DNA of 64,000 nt from the NCBI GenBank assembly GCA_018881555.1, contig JACAXG010000026.1:5079459-5143458 (forward strand). Direction: 5' to 3'. The position numbers and the translations under genes are program-made. How positions within the stretch are numbered: position 1 is the first letter of the stretch; the number at the start of each line of letters is the position of its first letter. The DNA comes from Amblyornis subalaris (lineage: Eukaryota > Chordata > Aves > Passeriformes > Ptilonorhynchidae). The notes below the pieces were generated by a model that saw only the letters and a program-made list of their open reading frames with translations, ran no database searches and was not told the origin of the DNA. Below, piece by piece: positions 51,337 to 62,350 of this stretch.

Positions 51337-51423
51337 CTTCAAGCTGACAGTGCCTTCTGATGTACGAATCATTCTCCGGCTTCCTGGAACCCTGCCAAAG
51401 TGTGCCATTCACATTTTTCCTGT
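51337..51423 (-). CDS. SAMSN1: Long-isoform SAMSN1 exon with SASH1-like WQ..RK motif, possible frameshift
   Basis: The 87-nt segment has acceptor CTTTTACTTTAG/AC and donor CTTGAAG/GTAATT. In the frame received from 52907-52944 it reads D-RKNVNGTLWQGSRKPEND, then SYIRRHCQLE, leaving in phase 1. SASH1 has KKKNKYFWQNFRKNQK followed by GIMRQTSKGED. The first half matches in this frame (RKN..., LWQ..RK), but the second half matches in the next frame (RRMIRTSEGTVSLK), which leaves in phase 0. A one-base difference near GGAGAATG would reconcile both halves and also provide the phase needed by 40235-40358. In that second frame the segment could instead be a first coding exon starting MAHFGRV, directly after a TGA. 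Confidence 0.55.
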
Positions 51424-52906
51424 CTAAAGTAAAAGCACAGAGAGCAGTCACCTGAATTCATAGCAAACCTGTGAAATAACAGGAAATTCTATAAAAATAG
51501 CAACAGAATGCAAATCAAACAAGCTTGCAGAGCACTGGAGCATCTCCTCAAACATAGAAATGAGCTGATGATTTTGCAATATAGGAATTTGGATGGATGG
51601 ATGGATGGATGGATGGATGAATGGATGGATGGATGGATAATATTTGTTGTGATCAGACTTCGAGTTCTATCAGCTTTTGCTCTAGTCAAATACCTCACTT
51701 AACACTATAAAACATGAACAGGATTATTGCTGTATTAACTCTGGGTTTAAGACGTGGCATCCCACAGAACATCTGTGCCTTTATTTTGCTTCCAGGAATT
51801 GTACAATTATTATTTAAGTCTACCATTAACAAGCTAGAGTGTTTGCAAGGAATGGCATCAAAGGTGCCCACACTGATGTCCCAGACATTCCAAGGCTTGG
51901 ACTGGCTCAGCCTGGATGGCAGAACCAGGCTGGCTTGGAGAAGGAGATGGCCATTCTCCTGTTCCCTCAGTGAACTTCAAAGTGCTCATGCTTCTCAACA
52001 TGCTGATAACTATTAGGGGTTTGTTTGGTTTGGTTTTGTTGAGTTTTATTTAATGTTGGGTTTCACTTTGACTATGTCAGAAAATTTTCTCTATGAGATC
52101 TCTTGTTGATCCTGTCAAGTGCTGGGAATTCATTACAGCCTATTTGCTGTAGACCAAATGATACTGTTCTGCATGAAAGTCTTCCCAGTGCAGGGCTTCA
52201 GAGTGAAGTTTTAACACAGGGGAGCTTTCATCTATCTGAGACACATTATAAAATAGAGCCACATCATTACAGGCAGATATAAAAGCCTTTTTACTCAGCA
52301 AGGACTGGATACAACAACTAAATCAAAACTCTAAAGAATAAATAAAAGCACGGTAACAGGAAGCTCTCACTGAAAAAAGAAAAAAATAGGAACTTTTACT
52401 TTTAAGAAGCTGATGATTATTTCCTGTAGAGGATTTACAAAATGGAATCCATTGAAACACAAGTGTAGATAATAATACACGGTGTCAGAATGGGTTTAAA
52501 AAAACCCCTGAATTTCCTTCTTGGTCAACTTGTTTGTGAAAATTCTCACAAAGCAATTTAAAATGGGAAAGGGTAGGCACCTGAATTTTATTCGATCAGA
52601 GACATTTCAGGGTTTTATTGAAATGATTAAAAGAAACACTGGACACACTGAGTATTTCTAATGCTGTCCCATAACAGTTTCTTCATCTAGATGTAGTTTC
52701 TACGTTTAACTAGTTTGTTTTCAATATCTACCTACAAATGTGTCTCTGGAAAGCAGAGAAGAGGGAAGACTATATTGATAGCTTAAATCTATTTTTCCCT
52801 TTCCTTTGCATTCGCTCCAACAGCTGTAAAACAAATCAGACCCTTAATTAAAGTTGGCTCTCTGAGATTAGCAAGTACACAGTAAATGATTTAAGCAGCT
52901 ACTAAC
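51424..52906. other. Intron between long-isoform exons
   Basis: This 1.5-kb intron contains the GGAT microsatellite (51591-51638) and a plus-strand 100-codon open frame (51714-52016) without recognisable features. Confidence 0.6.
51591..51638. repeat. GGAT tetranucleotide microsatellite
   Basis: There are about twelve GGAT units with one GAAT interruption. It lies 170 bases from the acceptor of the exon at 51337-51423, inside the upstream intron. Confidence 0.95.
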
Positions 52907-52944
52907 CAAATGCTTCATTTTCAGACATGGACTTCTGGATGGAT
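52907..52944 (-). CDS. SAMSN1: Small long-isoform SAMSN1 exon, SIQKSMSENEAF
   Basis: The 38-nt exon has acceptor TTAATTCTTTTAG/ATCC and donor GCATTTG/GTTAGT. It enters in phase 2 and leaves in phase 1, joining 55340-55380 and 51337-51423 without a stop. It reads SIQKSMSENEAF plus a split Asp. SASH1 has HKSNSEDSSV shortly before its KKKNKYFWQ motif, so K-S-x-S-E is in the expected order. The exon is very short and its donor is not perfect, so the case rests on the double phase match and the neighbouring exons. Confidence 0.55.
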
Positions 52945-55339
52945 CTAAAAGAATTAAAAGAATTTACCATTAGCTGAAAGTCAGAATGAAAAAATGAAAG
53001 CATGTTTAATCAAATATGGATGTTTTCAAACTAATTCTTCAAAGCAGGGCACAGGGATTTAGCTGTGCAATTCCCACTGGCTTTAATTGGAGTTATTTGT
53101 CTCACTCACCCAATCATCTACTCCCACATGCCACACAAAACTCTAAAAGCATCTGAGGTTTCATTCTGCAAAAATATGTGACTCAAGTTTCTTTTTGGAA
53201 TGAAGAATTCATGATGGAATCAGGGGAACCCATCAGGAAGAAAAGAAGACAGACTTTTCTTTAGAAATGATCTGAAGTGTCCTACATTAGAAATTACTGC
53301 CTGAAGTTTGGTGATATAATAATGGATTGAACCAAAGAGCTACATATGAACATACCATCCCCAGGACCTTGACTGACACTTTATTGCTCAGGTAAACCTT
53401 GAGCTTTTTGCACATTTTCAGCAAGGATTAGTCCTAACTCATGCTTCCATCTGTGGCCAGTAGTTTATAGAACACAACCTGAAGAATATACTAAATTAAC
53501 AGAGGAAAATAAAAATCTTTGCATGGTGGTTAATTTGCTTCACTTTATCCATTAAAAACCCAATGGAGAGTAGCATATGAGCAGCAGATGAAGCCAGAAG
53601 ATTACAGCAGATGAGACCAGGGACTTTCTTAATATGTGACAATGATCAACAGAAGGGAAAGGGCACAAAACCTGGGATCCCTCTCCCATCTTCAGTCATG
53701 CAGGTGCTGAAGGGTTTCCTGAGCAAGAGGGTGCAACTCAACTGTTGTGTGTTTTTTAAGGAGCTGGTCCGTACCCGCTAGTTCCATTTAAAATCACTTG
53801 GATTTTTTGCTTCCAGAGTTCCACAACTTAATTCTTATTGACGAAACAAGGGATACTTCTGGGTTTTTTATTTCTGCTACTCTATATAATTTGGTGCTTC
53901 CTTCTTGCCCCATTGTAGGGAACAGAGAATGATTAATTCCTCGTTCACTTGCTCTATATCTACATGAAAGGTCAATGTGAAAATTTCTGCATTATCACTG
54001 GGAGTATCATGGCAGGAGAGTGATGGCTGGACACAATGAAATAATTTTCATTACAAAATCTTTTCATGTTGACTCAAACTATGTTCTTCTAGCTCACTCG
54101 TTTTTTTTATTGATCAGTCAAATGACCTTGTCAACACTTCTAAATTCCGATAATTTGTCTAGAATAGGATTAGGTTTCAAATAGAATAGTTTTATTTGCA
54201 TTGTAAAATTTGACACTGTAGCTATAGACTGCTATGTTTATTCCTGGGGCAGACCTCGTTCTGATCTAAGCAGGACACTTTTAGGCATCCAGGTGATTGC
54301 ATCACATTTGGTAGAGCTTGTAAGAAATCCATGAATAACAGAGTTCTTTCCATATTTTAATTAATGAAATTTTGGGAGCAGTTTCACAGAGCCCTGGCTG
54401 GGACATAGAGTTGAGATCTCACAGATGAGCGCACACATCTCTGTGTTTGCAGCTGATAAGTTACTAGTGTTTTTATCAGATGAACAGAAATAGATTAAAA
54501 CTCTCACTTAGGACAAAAGAGCTCTTGATTTGCTTAGAACTCTTNATCTATTTTGAGATTTTTTAGGAACGGACATAGATAACATTGATGTTCTGAATTT
54601 AATGGAGCCCCACCTACAAATGAAAAAAAACAAACAAAAAAACCAACAAAAACTCCAGGGATTTTCATGTCTGTCACAGCAGACAGATAAGATCTGTCTG
54701 TATCATTCCATTAGGCAGGATTTCAGATTTCATCTGAAGGGGACCACTTCAGTAATGCAATAGTCAACCTGAAGCCAAAAAAGAATTTTTAAAATNAATT
54801 CCTCTGCCTGCTAATATATGTTAATCATTAGCCTAAACCATAGCATTGTGTCCATGAATGGATTCAAAGCATGCTGCTATCACAAAAATGATTCATAAAA
54901 TAATGCCTGACCTGCTTTATCCGAATCATTTTGCAAACTAATTTTTTACTTGGATTAAAAACACAAACAAAAAAAACCCAAACAAAACCTCTTCAGGAGA
55001 TTATCAGGTCAATGGTGCAAACATGCTATAAAATAGGTTACCACTTCAATCTTTCAGAAAAGCAGACATATGGTTAAACCAAGCTCAGATTAACTGCATT
55101 TGATTTTAGCTGTCCTGGTTCTGATATTTTGGAAGAAAGCTTTGTGGATATGAAAAAGTCATGGCAAAAGAGCTTTAGTAATGCATTACAAGCTTGTTAC
55201 GTGCTCTTCAGCTGCAACATTAATACATGTACTCTATGAGAATGAAAGCAACATTGGCAAACATTAATAAAACAACAAGGATGAAAGGCACAGACAAATA
55301 TAGTGACACTGTGTAGACCTTGAACTGATCTCAACTTAC
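52945..55339. other. Intron between long-isoform exons
   Basis: This is a 2.4-kb AT-rich intron with A-rich runs near 54627-54652 and 54958-54990. I see no gene or repeat family. Confidence 0.6.
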
Positions 55340-55380
55340 TTTCTTTTTTTGGTCAGTGTGTTCTCAAAGTCAGGAAAGTC
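55340..55380 (-). CDS. SAMSN1: Small long-isoform SAMSN1 exon, DFPDFENTLTKKRK
   Basis: The 41-nt exon has acceptor TCTGTCTTTTTAAAAG/GAC and donor AGAAA/GTAAGT. It enters in phase 0 and leaves in phase 2. It reads DFPDFENTLTKKRK, the final Lys codon being completed by the exon at 52907-52944. Its entry phase matches the exit of 60718-60855. The short basic end (KKRK) precedes the KSMSE motif. No domain can be assigned at this length. Support is the splice borders and the unbroken frame across four consecutive segments, which is unlikely by chance. Confidence 0.55.
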
Positions 55381-58300
55381 CTTTTAAAAAGACAGAGAAA
55401 AAGGTCTATGAAAATCAAAAATGTTTAATCTAAATGTAGTATTTTTATCACTGAAAAGACAATGAGTGATGTACTTTTGATGTATGTTTTTTAATATCCA
55501 CTAACATTTCCAATCTTTCTTTTTCCAACAGCTGATTCTGTGGAGGACACAGTGCAGCAGAGAATATATGTAGTTATGTGTCCTGATTTCAGGAGGCTTC
55601 AATATCCATGGCCCCCAGGAAGCTGACAACCATAATACCCCAGAAAAACCAGAAACCATACTCATACCCCAAGAATGAATATCATATTTCTTCCATAGTA
55701 TAATTCTTTTAAACTTGATGAGAATTAAAATACCCACACGTTACAATGGGATGTTGTTTTCTGACGGACACATGACACAGAATCTGTGAACCCATTACAT
55801 GCAGGGCAATGTGGAAGACAGCAGGAAACTGTAATTAAAAAGCTCTTAGGGGGACCAAATCAGTATGAAACACTGGTCTGGAGGCAAAGTAACACAGCCC
55901 CCAGGGCCCAGACAATATATAAATATATTTATACTCTGACAAAGTGTGGAAAGGAGGAGAAGTTACATAGCTGTTGAAAGAGAGAACAAAAGGTTGCCTT
56001 GCCATGCAAATAATGCCAAAACATCTCAATGCGTATTTGCTGTGCAGTTAACCATGGACNTGAAGTTAATTTTAACTGTAGGAAAACCTGAGGATGTCAT
56101 GCTAGGACAGAAAAGATCTCTATCCCTGTATTGTTTTGGTATCTCCTGAGACAGAATATCAAAGCACTGTATCGCTTTTGTATCTATTTCTTCCAGCCTG
56201 GAAAGCAGGAACNCAGATTAAAATGTCCGTGATGATACCACTTCAATCTGTTTTGCAACAGGAGGCATTAAAAAAATAATATAACCATTCATTATTTTAA
56301 AAATCTGAAAACTTAGTATATATGGACCTATTTCTCAAAATATTATGTTTAATTTATTTCTTTCTTGTAACAATATCTACATCTGCATGACTCCGACCAC
56401 AGTAATTTAAAAAAGTCATCCAGGGTGCATGATGAAAAGCCAAAAGCTGTACTACATAAAATGATGTAAGTGCATAATTGAGCATTTTATCCCTTTCCCC
56501 TCCTCTCAATAAAACCCATCATAGATTTTTGAGCTTTTTCAGGGAGTGCAATAAGAAAAGGCTGTTCTCCTGCACTAAGTTATTTTAGCTGAGCATAGGA
56601 GGTCCTTTTAGCATGGATATTTGTGAATGTTAATAATTGTATGCAGTTTCCACCTAATTTTTTTTTGCCTGTGTCGATTTGTTCACAGATACTGTGTGCA
56701 GATCAAAAGAGTATACAGAATTTATCACTCACTCTGAAATAATGTAAGCAATGTAAGATAAATTTCTTGCCAAAAAAGAGTCAGCATTTAACTCTTGGGG
56801 TAAATCTTTCAATAACTCCAAAGAAATTAGTAAATGAGGTGCACAAACAACACAGAGAAGTTAAAAAAATGTCTAAAAAGTAATTTTAAGGGTTATTTAA
56901 AAGAGTAGTGTCAACATTTCATTGAAAAATATCAAATATTTGATTTTTCAAAGAGGCTTGTTAAAGTGAACATTGTGCATGGAGGTCAGAGATCAAAAGA
57001 TNTTGTAACTTAAAATCTGTGTATGATCCAGGCAAAACATTGGAGACAGGCCCCAGTGTGGCCATATGCCTAGAGAGACTTGATTCATGTCTTCACAGGC
57101 CAAACCCCTGGTGTGGACCATGAAACGGGGTTCAAGCTTTTGCTCCACAACTTGAAACCAATTCCTAAAGTCCATCAAAGTTGCATCGATGACAGTACAT
57201 CTTCTGTTGAGGTGATGACTGATGTGAGTTCACGGGATATCACGGGATGCAGTGCCAAAATGAAATATGTAGTGGATTTCAATGGCCATTTAAAAATGGC
57301 ACCCTTCATTCAATACACTCTTCCTGCTATTTCTGAATCAGGTGGCTAAACTGGGGTACAAGAATAAATTACTGTGGCTTGCACTTTTTTTAATGTATCT
57401 TTTCAGCATTGGCTACGCTTAGTATTGTTTGTAAGTTTCATGTGAAACTAGTTTTTGGGAACGTATTTTGTCTTAGAATGTAAACTAAGGTTCACCTAGA
57501 CTCTACTCTCCACATTCTCCAAAGAGCATAATTACCTTGTTTATGGAAACAATTCTTTCCTTCCTTATTCCAAATGAGAACAATCTGTTTACTAGAAACA
57601 AACTGCACGTGTGGAAACCCAGCATGATGAAATTGTTGATGAAGTCCTTTTCTCCCTGATTTTATCATATAACTCTGAATTAAGGAATTGAATTTGTCCC
57701 TCTGGTGTTTCCCAGCTGGCTGAGGAAAGCTAGAGCTCCTGTGTGTGTCAAGACCTGCAAACAGGGAAATGACCATTTCAGATAACTGGCCCTCCTCTTG
57801 CCCCCACTGAAATCAAAAGCCAATTATAACACTGCAGGTTAAAGCAGGTATCACCACTGACTGTGATTTTCCTGGCAACAGCTTAGAACGACTGAGAAAT
57901 TATTTAGCGCTTTTCTGATCTACAGAGTAGTCAATCATATCATGGTCAGCAGTTCAAAAATATGTGGATGTCATGACATTTGGTGATTGCAGTCTGACAG
58001 GATATGTATGAAAATGCTTTTAATACTGAAGACTCTTTTCTTGAGAAACTGGAGACAGCTCATGAGGTAGAAATTCAGCAACACCAAACGACAAGAGGTA
58101 GAAAACCAGCTTCCCAGTTAACAGCAAGTTACAGGCAAAGAGTACCCATATGATTCATTTTGTGCTCATGGCAACCAGACGTTCCTGAGGAAGGTCCAGT
58201 TCAGATTTGCTATGCATGAGGTAAAAAACAACTCCATAAATCTAGTTTTTTTCTTTCTTTCTGAGAATATCACCGAAGCTGAGCAACAGACAAGGTAACC

Positions 58301-60717
58301 ATAAGGTTAACAGGCCTATTCTCCAAGAGGATTNAAATCCAAAGGCAAGTGTGCAAAACAGGCCCAGGATAGTACCACAGGAACCCAGAGTGGAAACATC
58401 CCTGACAAATAATTTTGGATACTAAACAGGTCTCCGGATTTACGTGAAGAAGAAGAACAGTGTACATGAAAGAGAGATTGTTGGGCAGATATCTGGCCAG
58501 GAGCAAAAAGACAACAATCACAACAGACAAGATCACTTCAAGAAAGTAACTACCTTGTGGCAGTACAAGGAAGAGTTTTCTCTAGCCCTAGTCACCCTTT
58601 TTAAATGTGAGGGGAGCTGATCTTGGGTGCCTGCCCTGTTTATTTTGAAGCTGTAAAGGAAACAGGAAGCGGCAAAGCCCCTTGAGGAGGAAGTGTGCCG
58701 TGCCAGGCTGCCCCACCCTTCGGAGATTTAACAGCTCTGTGGAACCCACCGTGCTTCAGCCAACTGTTTAAACACTCCCTCGAGTCCACACGTACTTAGC
58801 AGTGCACTTGTACACGTGCATTACTGGATAGTGATGGATGGCTAAATGGGGCCAATAATGTTCTGAATTCATCATGCTGTGGGGGCTGCCCCGCAGCCTG
58901 GAACCGAGTGACGGAATTAAAAATGGGAGCGAAGTACAAATGGGCTCAGTTAATAAGCTTAACGGCTTCATCCAAGGTGTAGCTCTAATAACTCACGCGC
59001 TAGAAATAGCAGATAAGATTACACCCAGTCCTTTGGCCTTAGCGACATTTTTCTGTGGGTCTTACTGCTGACACGTCACCGCTAATCTNGTTTTCCATTT
59101 CTAGAAAGTATCTTATAAATAATCGTGTTGATTCTGCAGCCAGCACGGTGACACAGCACCCAGCCGTTATTTTTAGTTAAGTGCTGTGCTGAATATTCCC
59201 TCAAACCAGAAAACGAAACCCAGAGCCAGTCTCAGGGAGCTTCTCGTTAATACCTAGTGAGCCAAGTGTGCTTACACCATTTAGTATTGTTTTTATTGAT
59301 GATGAACTTTCTATTTAGTGATGAATAAATGTGCCATCACCAAAATACCTCCTTTAATNAAACAAAAGTATATGGTAAGAGGTAGGAGAAACCAAAGTGT
59401 TGGATTCTTCTATTCACTGCCATACATGTATCTTCGTGGACTATGCAGTGCCATNCCATAAAACACTGAGCAATGTGAAAGATGTTTTGCAACAATTTGC
59501 TCACATTAATGTATAGGATTTTCTAATCCTACACTAGTAGCAAATCCACTTCTGCAGGTTGGCTCAAGGAAAATAAAGTTCTGTACTGGATAGGTTGATT
59601 ATTTTTACTTAGCCAAAGAATTGATAAAGCCTAACTCTATACCAATAAAATGAAAAATCTGAAATAATGTTGCCAAATCAAAAGGAGAATAAAACAGGAA
59701 AAAGCAAGAAGCAAAAAGCCTGATGTAGACAACCACTGCAGTCTTAGTCTTACACATTGTGAGAACCATAGCAGAGCACAGAGCTGTGGATGTGTCTTTA
59801 CCACACCNTGAGAAAATAATCTCCTATCCCACCAGTTCCAGCACTTTTTCCACACAAGTCCTGTGTGCAAACCTGCTGTGTGATATTGCAGCACCCAAAG
59901 GCCCAGCAGTCTCACAGGTACANGGTACCTAACCCAGAGCACACCTGGGTGAAACTTGGCACAATATCTGAAGAGAGGGCAGTCTCCTCTGAATAATGAG
60001 CATCCTGTTTTCCGCTTTATTCAATCACCAGACTGCATCATACATTGAAATAGAAATAGTAATTATGAGCAAAGGCACAGTGCAAGGCAGAGAACAGAGA
60101 TTATGAAATGAATAAGATTGTGAAATTTAATATACCATGCTAAAGTATTTGTCAAAGCCTCATATATTATACCAATAACACACAAATAAGAAAGGATTAA
60201 GTAGGGCAACATCATTTAGGAGAAAAAAAAACCCAGGAGACAACCTTCTTCACATGTTTGCCTAATGCGGTCTTGTAAAATGCCAAGTATATTCCAGAGG
60301 CCATCAGTTACAAAATTCATAAAACCCATGCTTCAGAAATGCATTTTTTTGTATTAATGAAAAGGACAACCAAAGACACCAATAGTATATTCTTTAGAGA
60401 CAGGCTATACTAATATCTGTACCCAGAGTTTCCATATGCTGTTACTTCCAAAGAGAAATTCCCTTGTCCAGTGCAGCAGCACTAATCTCCCTTTGCTGCT
60501 CGCTGTAGAGAAGCTCATGACCTGCTTTTCAAGTGTGCCTGTTAAGACTGGACAGAAATCAGGTCATTGGCTACAGAGATGAGATTTGAACAGTGGCTCT
60601 AAAGAGCCTAAATAGTTCAAACTGGCAGATAAGCCAGCAGAGCACACATGTGCCCACGTACAGAGCAATAGCTCTTTGCAAAATGCATCACATGCTTTGC
60701 AATTAATTGTTACTTAC
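55381..60717. other. Intron between long-isoform exons
   Basis: This is a 5.3-kb intron. Most of it is AT-rich and featureless. The part at about 58840-59180 is of higher complexity and may be a conserved non-coding element. Confidence 0.6.
58840..59180. promoter_or_regulatory. Possible conserved regulatory element
   Basis: This patch has higher complexity and more CpG than its flanks. It contains TGACACGTCA (CRE-like), AGATAAGATTA (GATA-like) and GGTGTAGCTC, with no low-complexity runs. I infer constraint only from composition; there is no open frame with splice sites here. Confidence 0.2.
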
Positions 60718-60855
60718 CAAAGACATGGACCTGTCAGGTGGCCCACAGTTTACATGTGTGCTCACTGGAGTGTTAGCCTGGCTGTCAGGAGCAGTTGTAT
60801 CCTTGGGTTCCTGATGTTCTGGGACAGGCTCATACAAGCTGTCCATTGAGCCCTC
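60718..60855 (-). CDS. SAMSN1: 5'-most supported SAMSN1 exon, possible start MDSLYEPVPE
   Basis: The 138-nt exon (46 codons) has acceptor AAATGTATTTTAG/GAG and donor TCTTTG/GTAAGT, with both borders in phase 0. It is open only in this frame: EGSMDSLYEPVPEHQEPKD, then TTAPDSQANTPVSTHVN and CGPPDRSMSL. The ATG at 60844-60846 (MDSLYEPVPE) is a possible translation start if the upstream exon is non-coding, although its Kozak context is only moderate (T at -3, G at +4). The segment is rich in Pro, Ser, Thr and acidic residues and probably disordered. It has no clear SASH1 match of its own and belongs here by phase continuity with the three exons that follow. Confidence 0.62.
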
Positions 60856-62350
60856 CTAAAATACATTTAAANAGAGTTTCAAAGATGAACACTTGCAAAC
60901 ACATTAAATTAACANTAATTTCAAAAGCAAGATGTTTCTGTGATTTGCAAATAGGAGTGTGTTTTTTCTCCCCTGTCATTAGAAATCATTTATTTAGTTT
61001 TTTCTCTAAAAAGGCATATAGAAGTTGATTTTAGTAAGTACCCAAATGCTGGAGTTCACAGTATCATGACTTAGACACCACAGATTGCCAAGTGTAAAGC
61101 CGAGGGTGCAGCAAAAATGCATATTATCTCCTCAGAAGGAGTAAAATCAGGTGTATATCTCCAATTGAACACTACATGAAAAATCCTGTGAAAAACTATG
61201 AAAACTATAAACCATGAAAATTTTTATATGAACTATAGAAATGTTTTATAGTTAGTACTTCTATAGAGGGAAAAAAAGTTAATTTAATGCAGAAAGGCAA
61301 CCCCATTCCTTAGAAAAAGACAGAAGCAATTCTGCCAGCTCCCAGAATTTGACAATTATGATTTAGGCCCCCAAAATAACAATAATGGCTAGAATTAAAC
61401 ATTCCATTTGCATTCCAATTTTTGAACTCCCTGTTTTAATGCACATGTAAGGTTCTTTTTCTCCAACCATCAAGAATTTAAACATTTTAATAGAAATTAA
61501 GTTTTTCACATTTATCCCAAAACTCCAATCCAAAGGATTACATATATACACTACCATTTCATAATTCAAGAGTGAAATGAAAGCAGATGGCAAAACTAAA
61601 GACACTCTGATGATCCTAGATTTTAGATGTTGCCATTTTGATCTGCACTGAATATTTTCCCAGTGAATTTTGATTACTAATTTTAACTGCATTAATTANG
61701 GAATAAATCAAATTTATAGCAGTGTGACTTACAGCAGAGCAACACCATTGAAATTAGCATGGTATATTATTATTTAAAGACATTTGTTCCTTTAGTACAG
61801 AAGATAAACACAGATGTATATTTGAAGTTATATTATTAATATGTAAAGCTTTACAGGCAATATTTTTGACTGGTGGAGCAACAGTTCAAAGACATGACTA
61901 ATTTTTGCAAGCACAATGTTTATCCATGGATCTTTATTTGCTTCAGTCTGCTAGAGTCTTGATAAACCAAAATAAATATTTTGGGAGAAATATTACATGG
62001 TGAACTTCATGAAAATACTCNAGTTATATACTTGAGCCTGTTCTAGGAACTAATGAGTTAATGCTTCCTAGGAAATTGGTGCCTAGTTTATGAAACACAC
62101 TACACATGGATGTGCTGAACATCCAGCTGAGCCTGGGTTTTGAGAGCAACTGCATTTTTTTTATTACTGCATTTATTTTTTATTACTGTAAGTATTTTGC
62201 CGTATAGCAATGATGGTTCAGGCTCCCCGTCTGAAGCTGTAGATTGAGCATTTCTAGACAAAAATGATNAGTTTAAAAACTTGTTACACACTTTCAGGAT
62301 TCTGCAATGTGAAATGCAACCATATACTTCTCCCTCGAAAGGGAATAATA
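60856..62350. other. Intron or upstream sequence 5' of the first supported exon
   Basis: This 1.5-kb AT-rich stretch holds one strong minus-strand donor (CTCTGCT/GTAAGT, with GT near 61730). It could end a 5' non-coding exon, since the frame before it has a TAA and the exon at 60718-60855 carries its own ATG. There is no other support, so I do not call it an exon. Confidence 0.5.
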
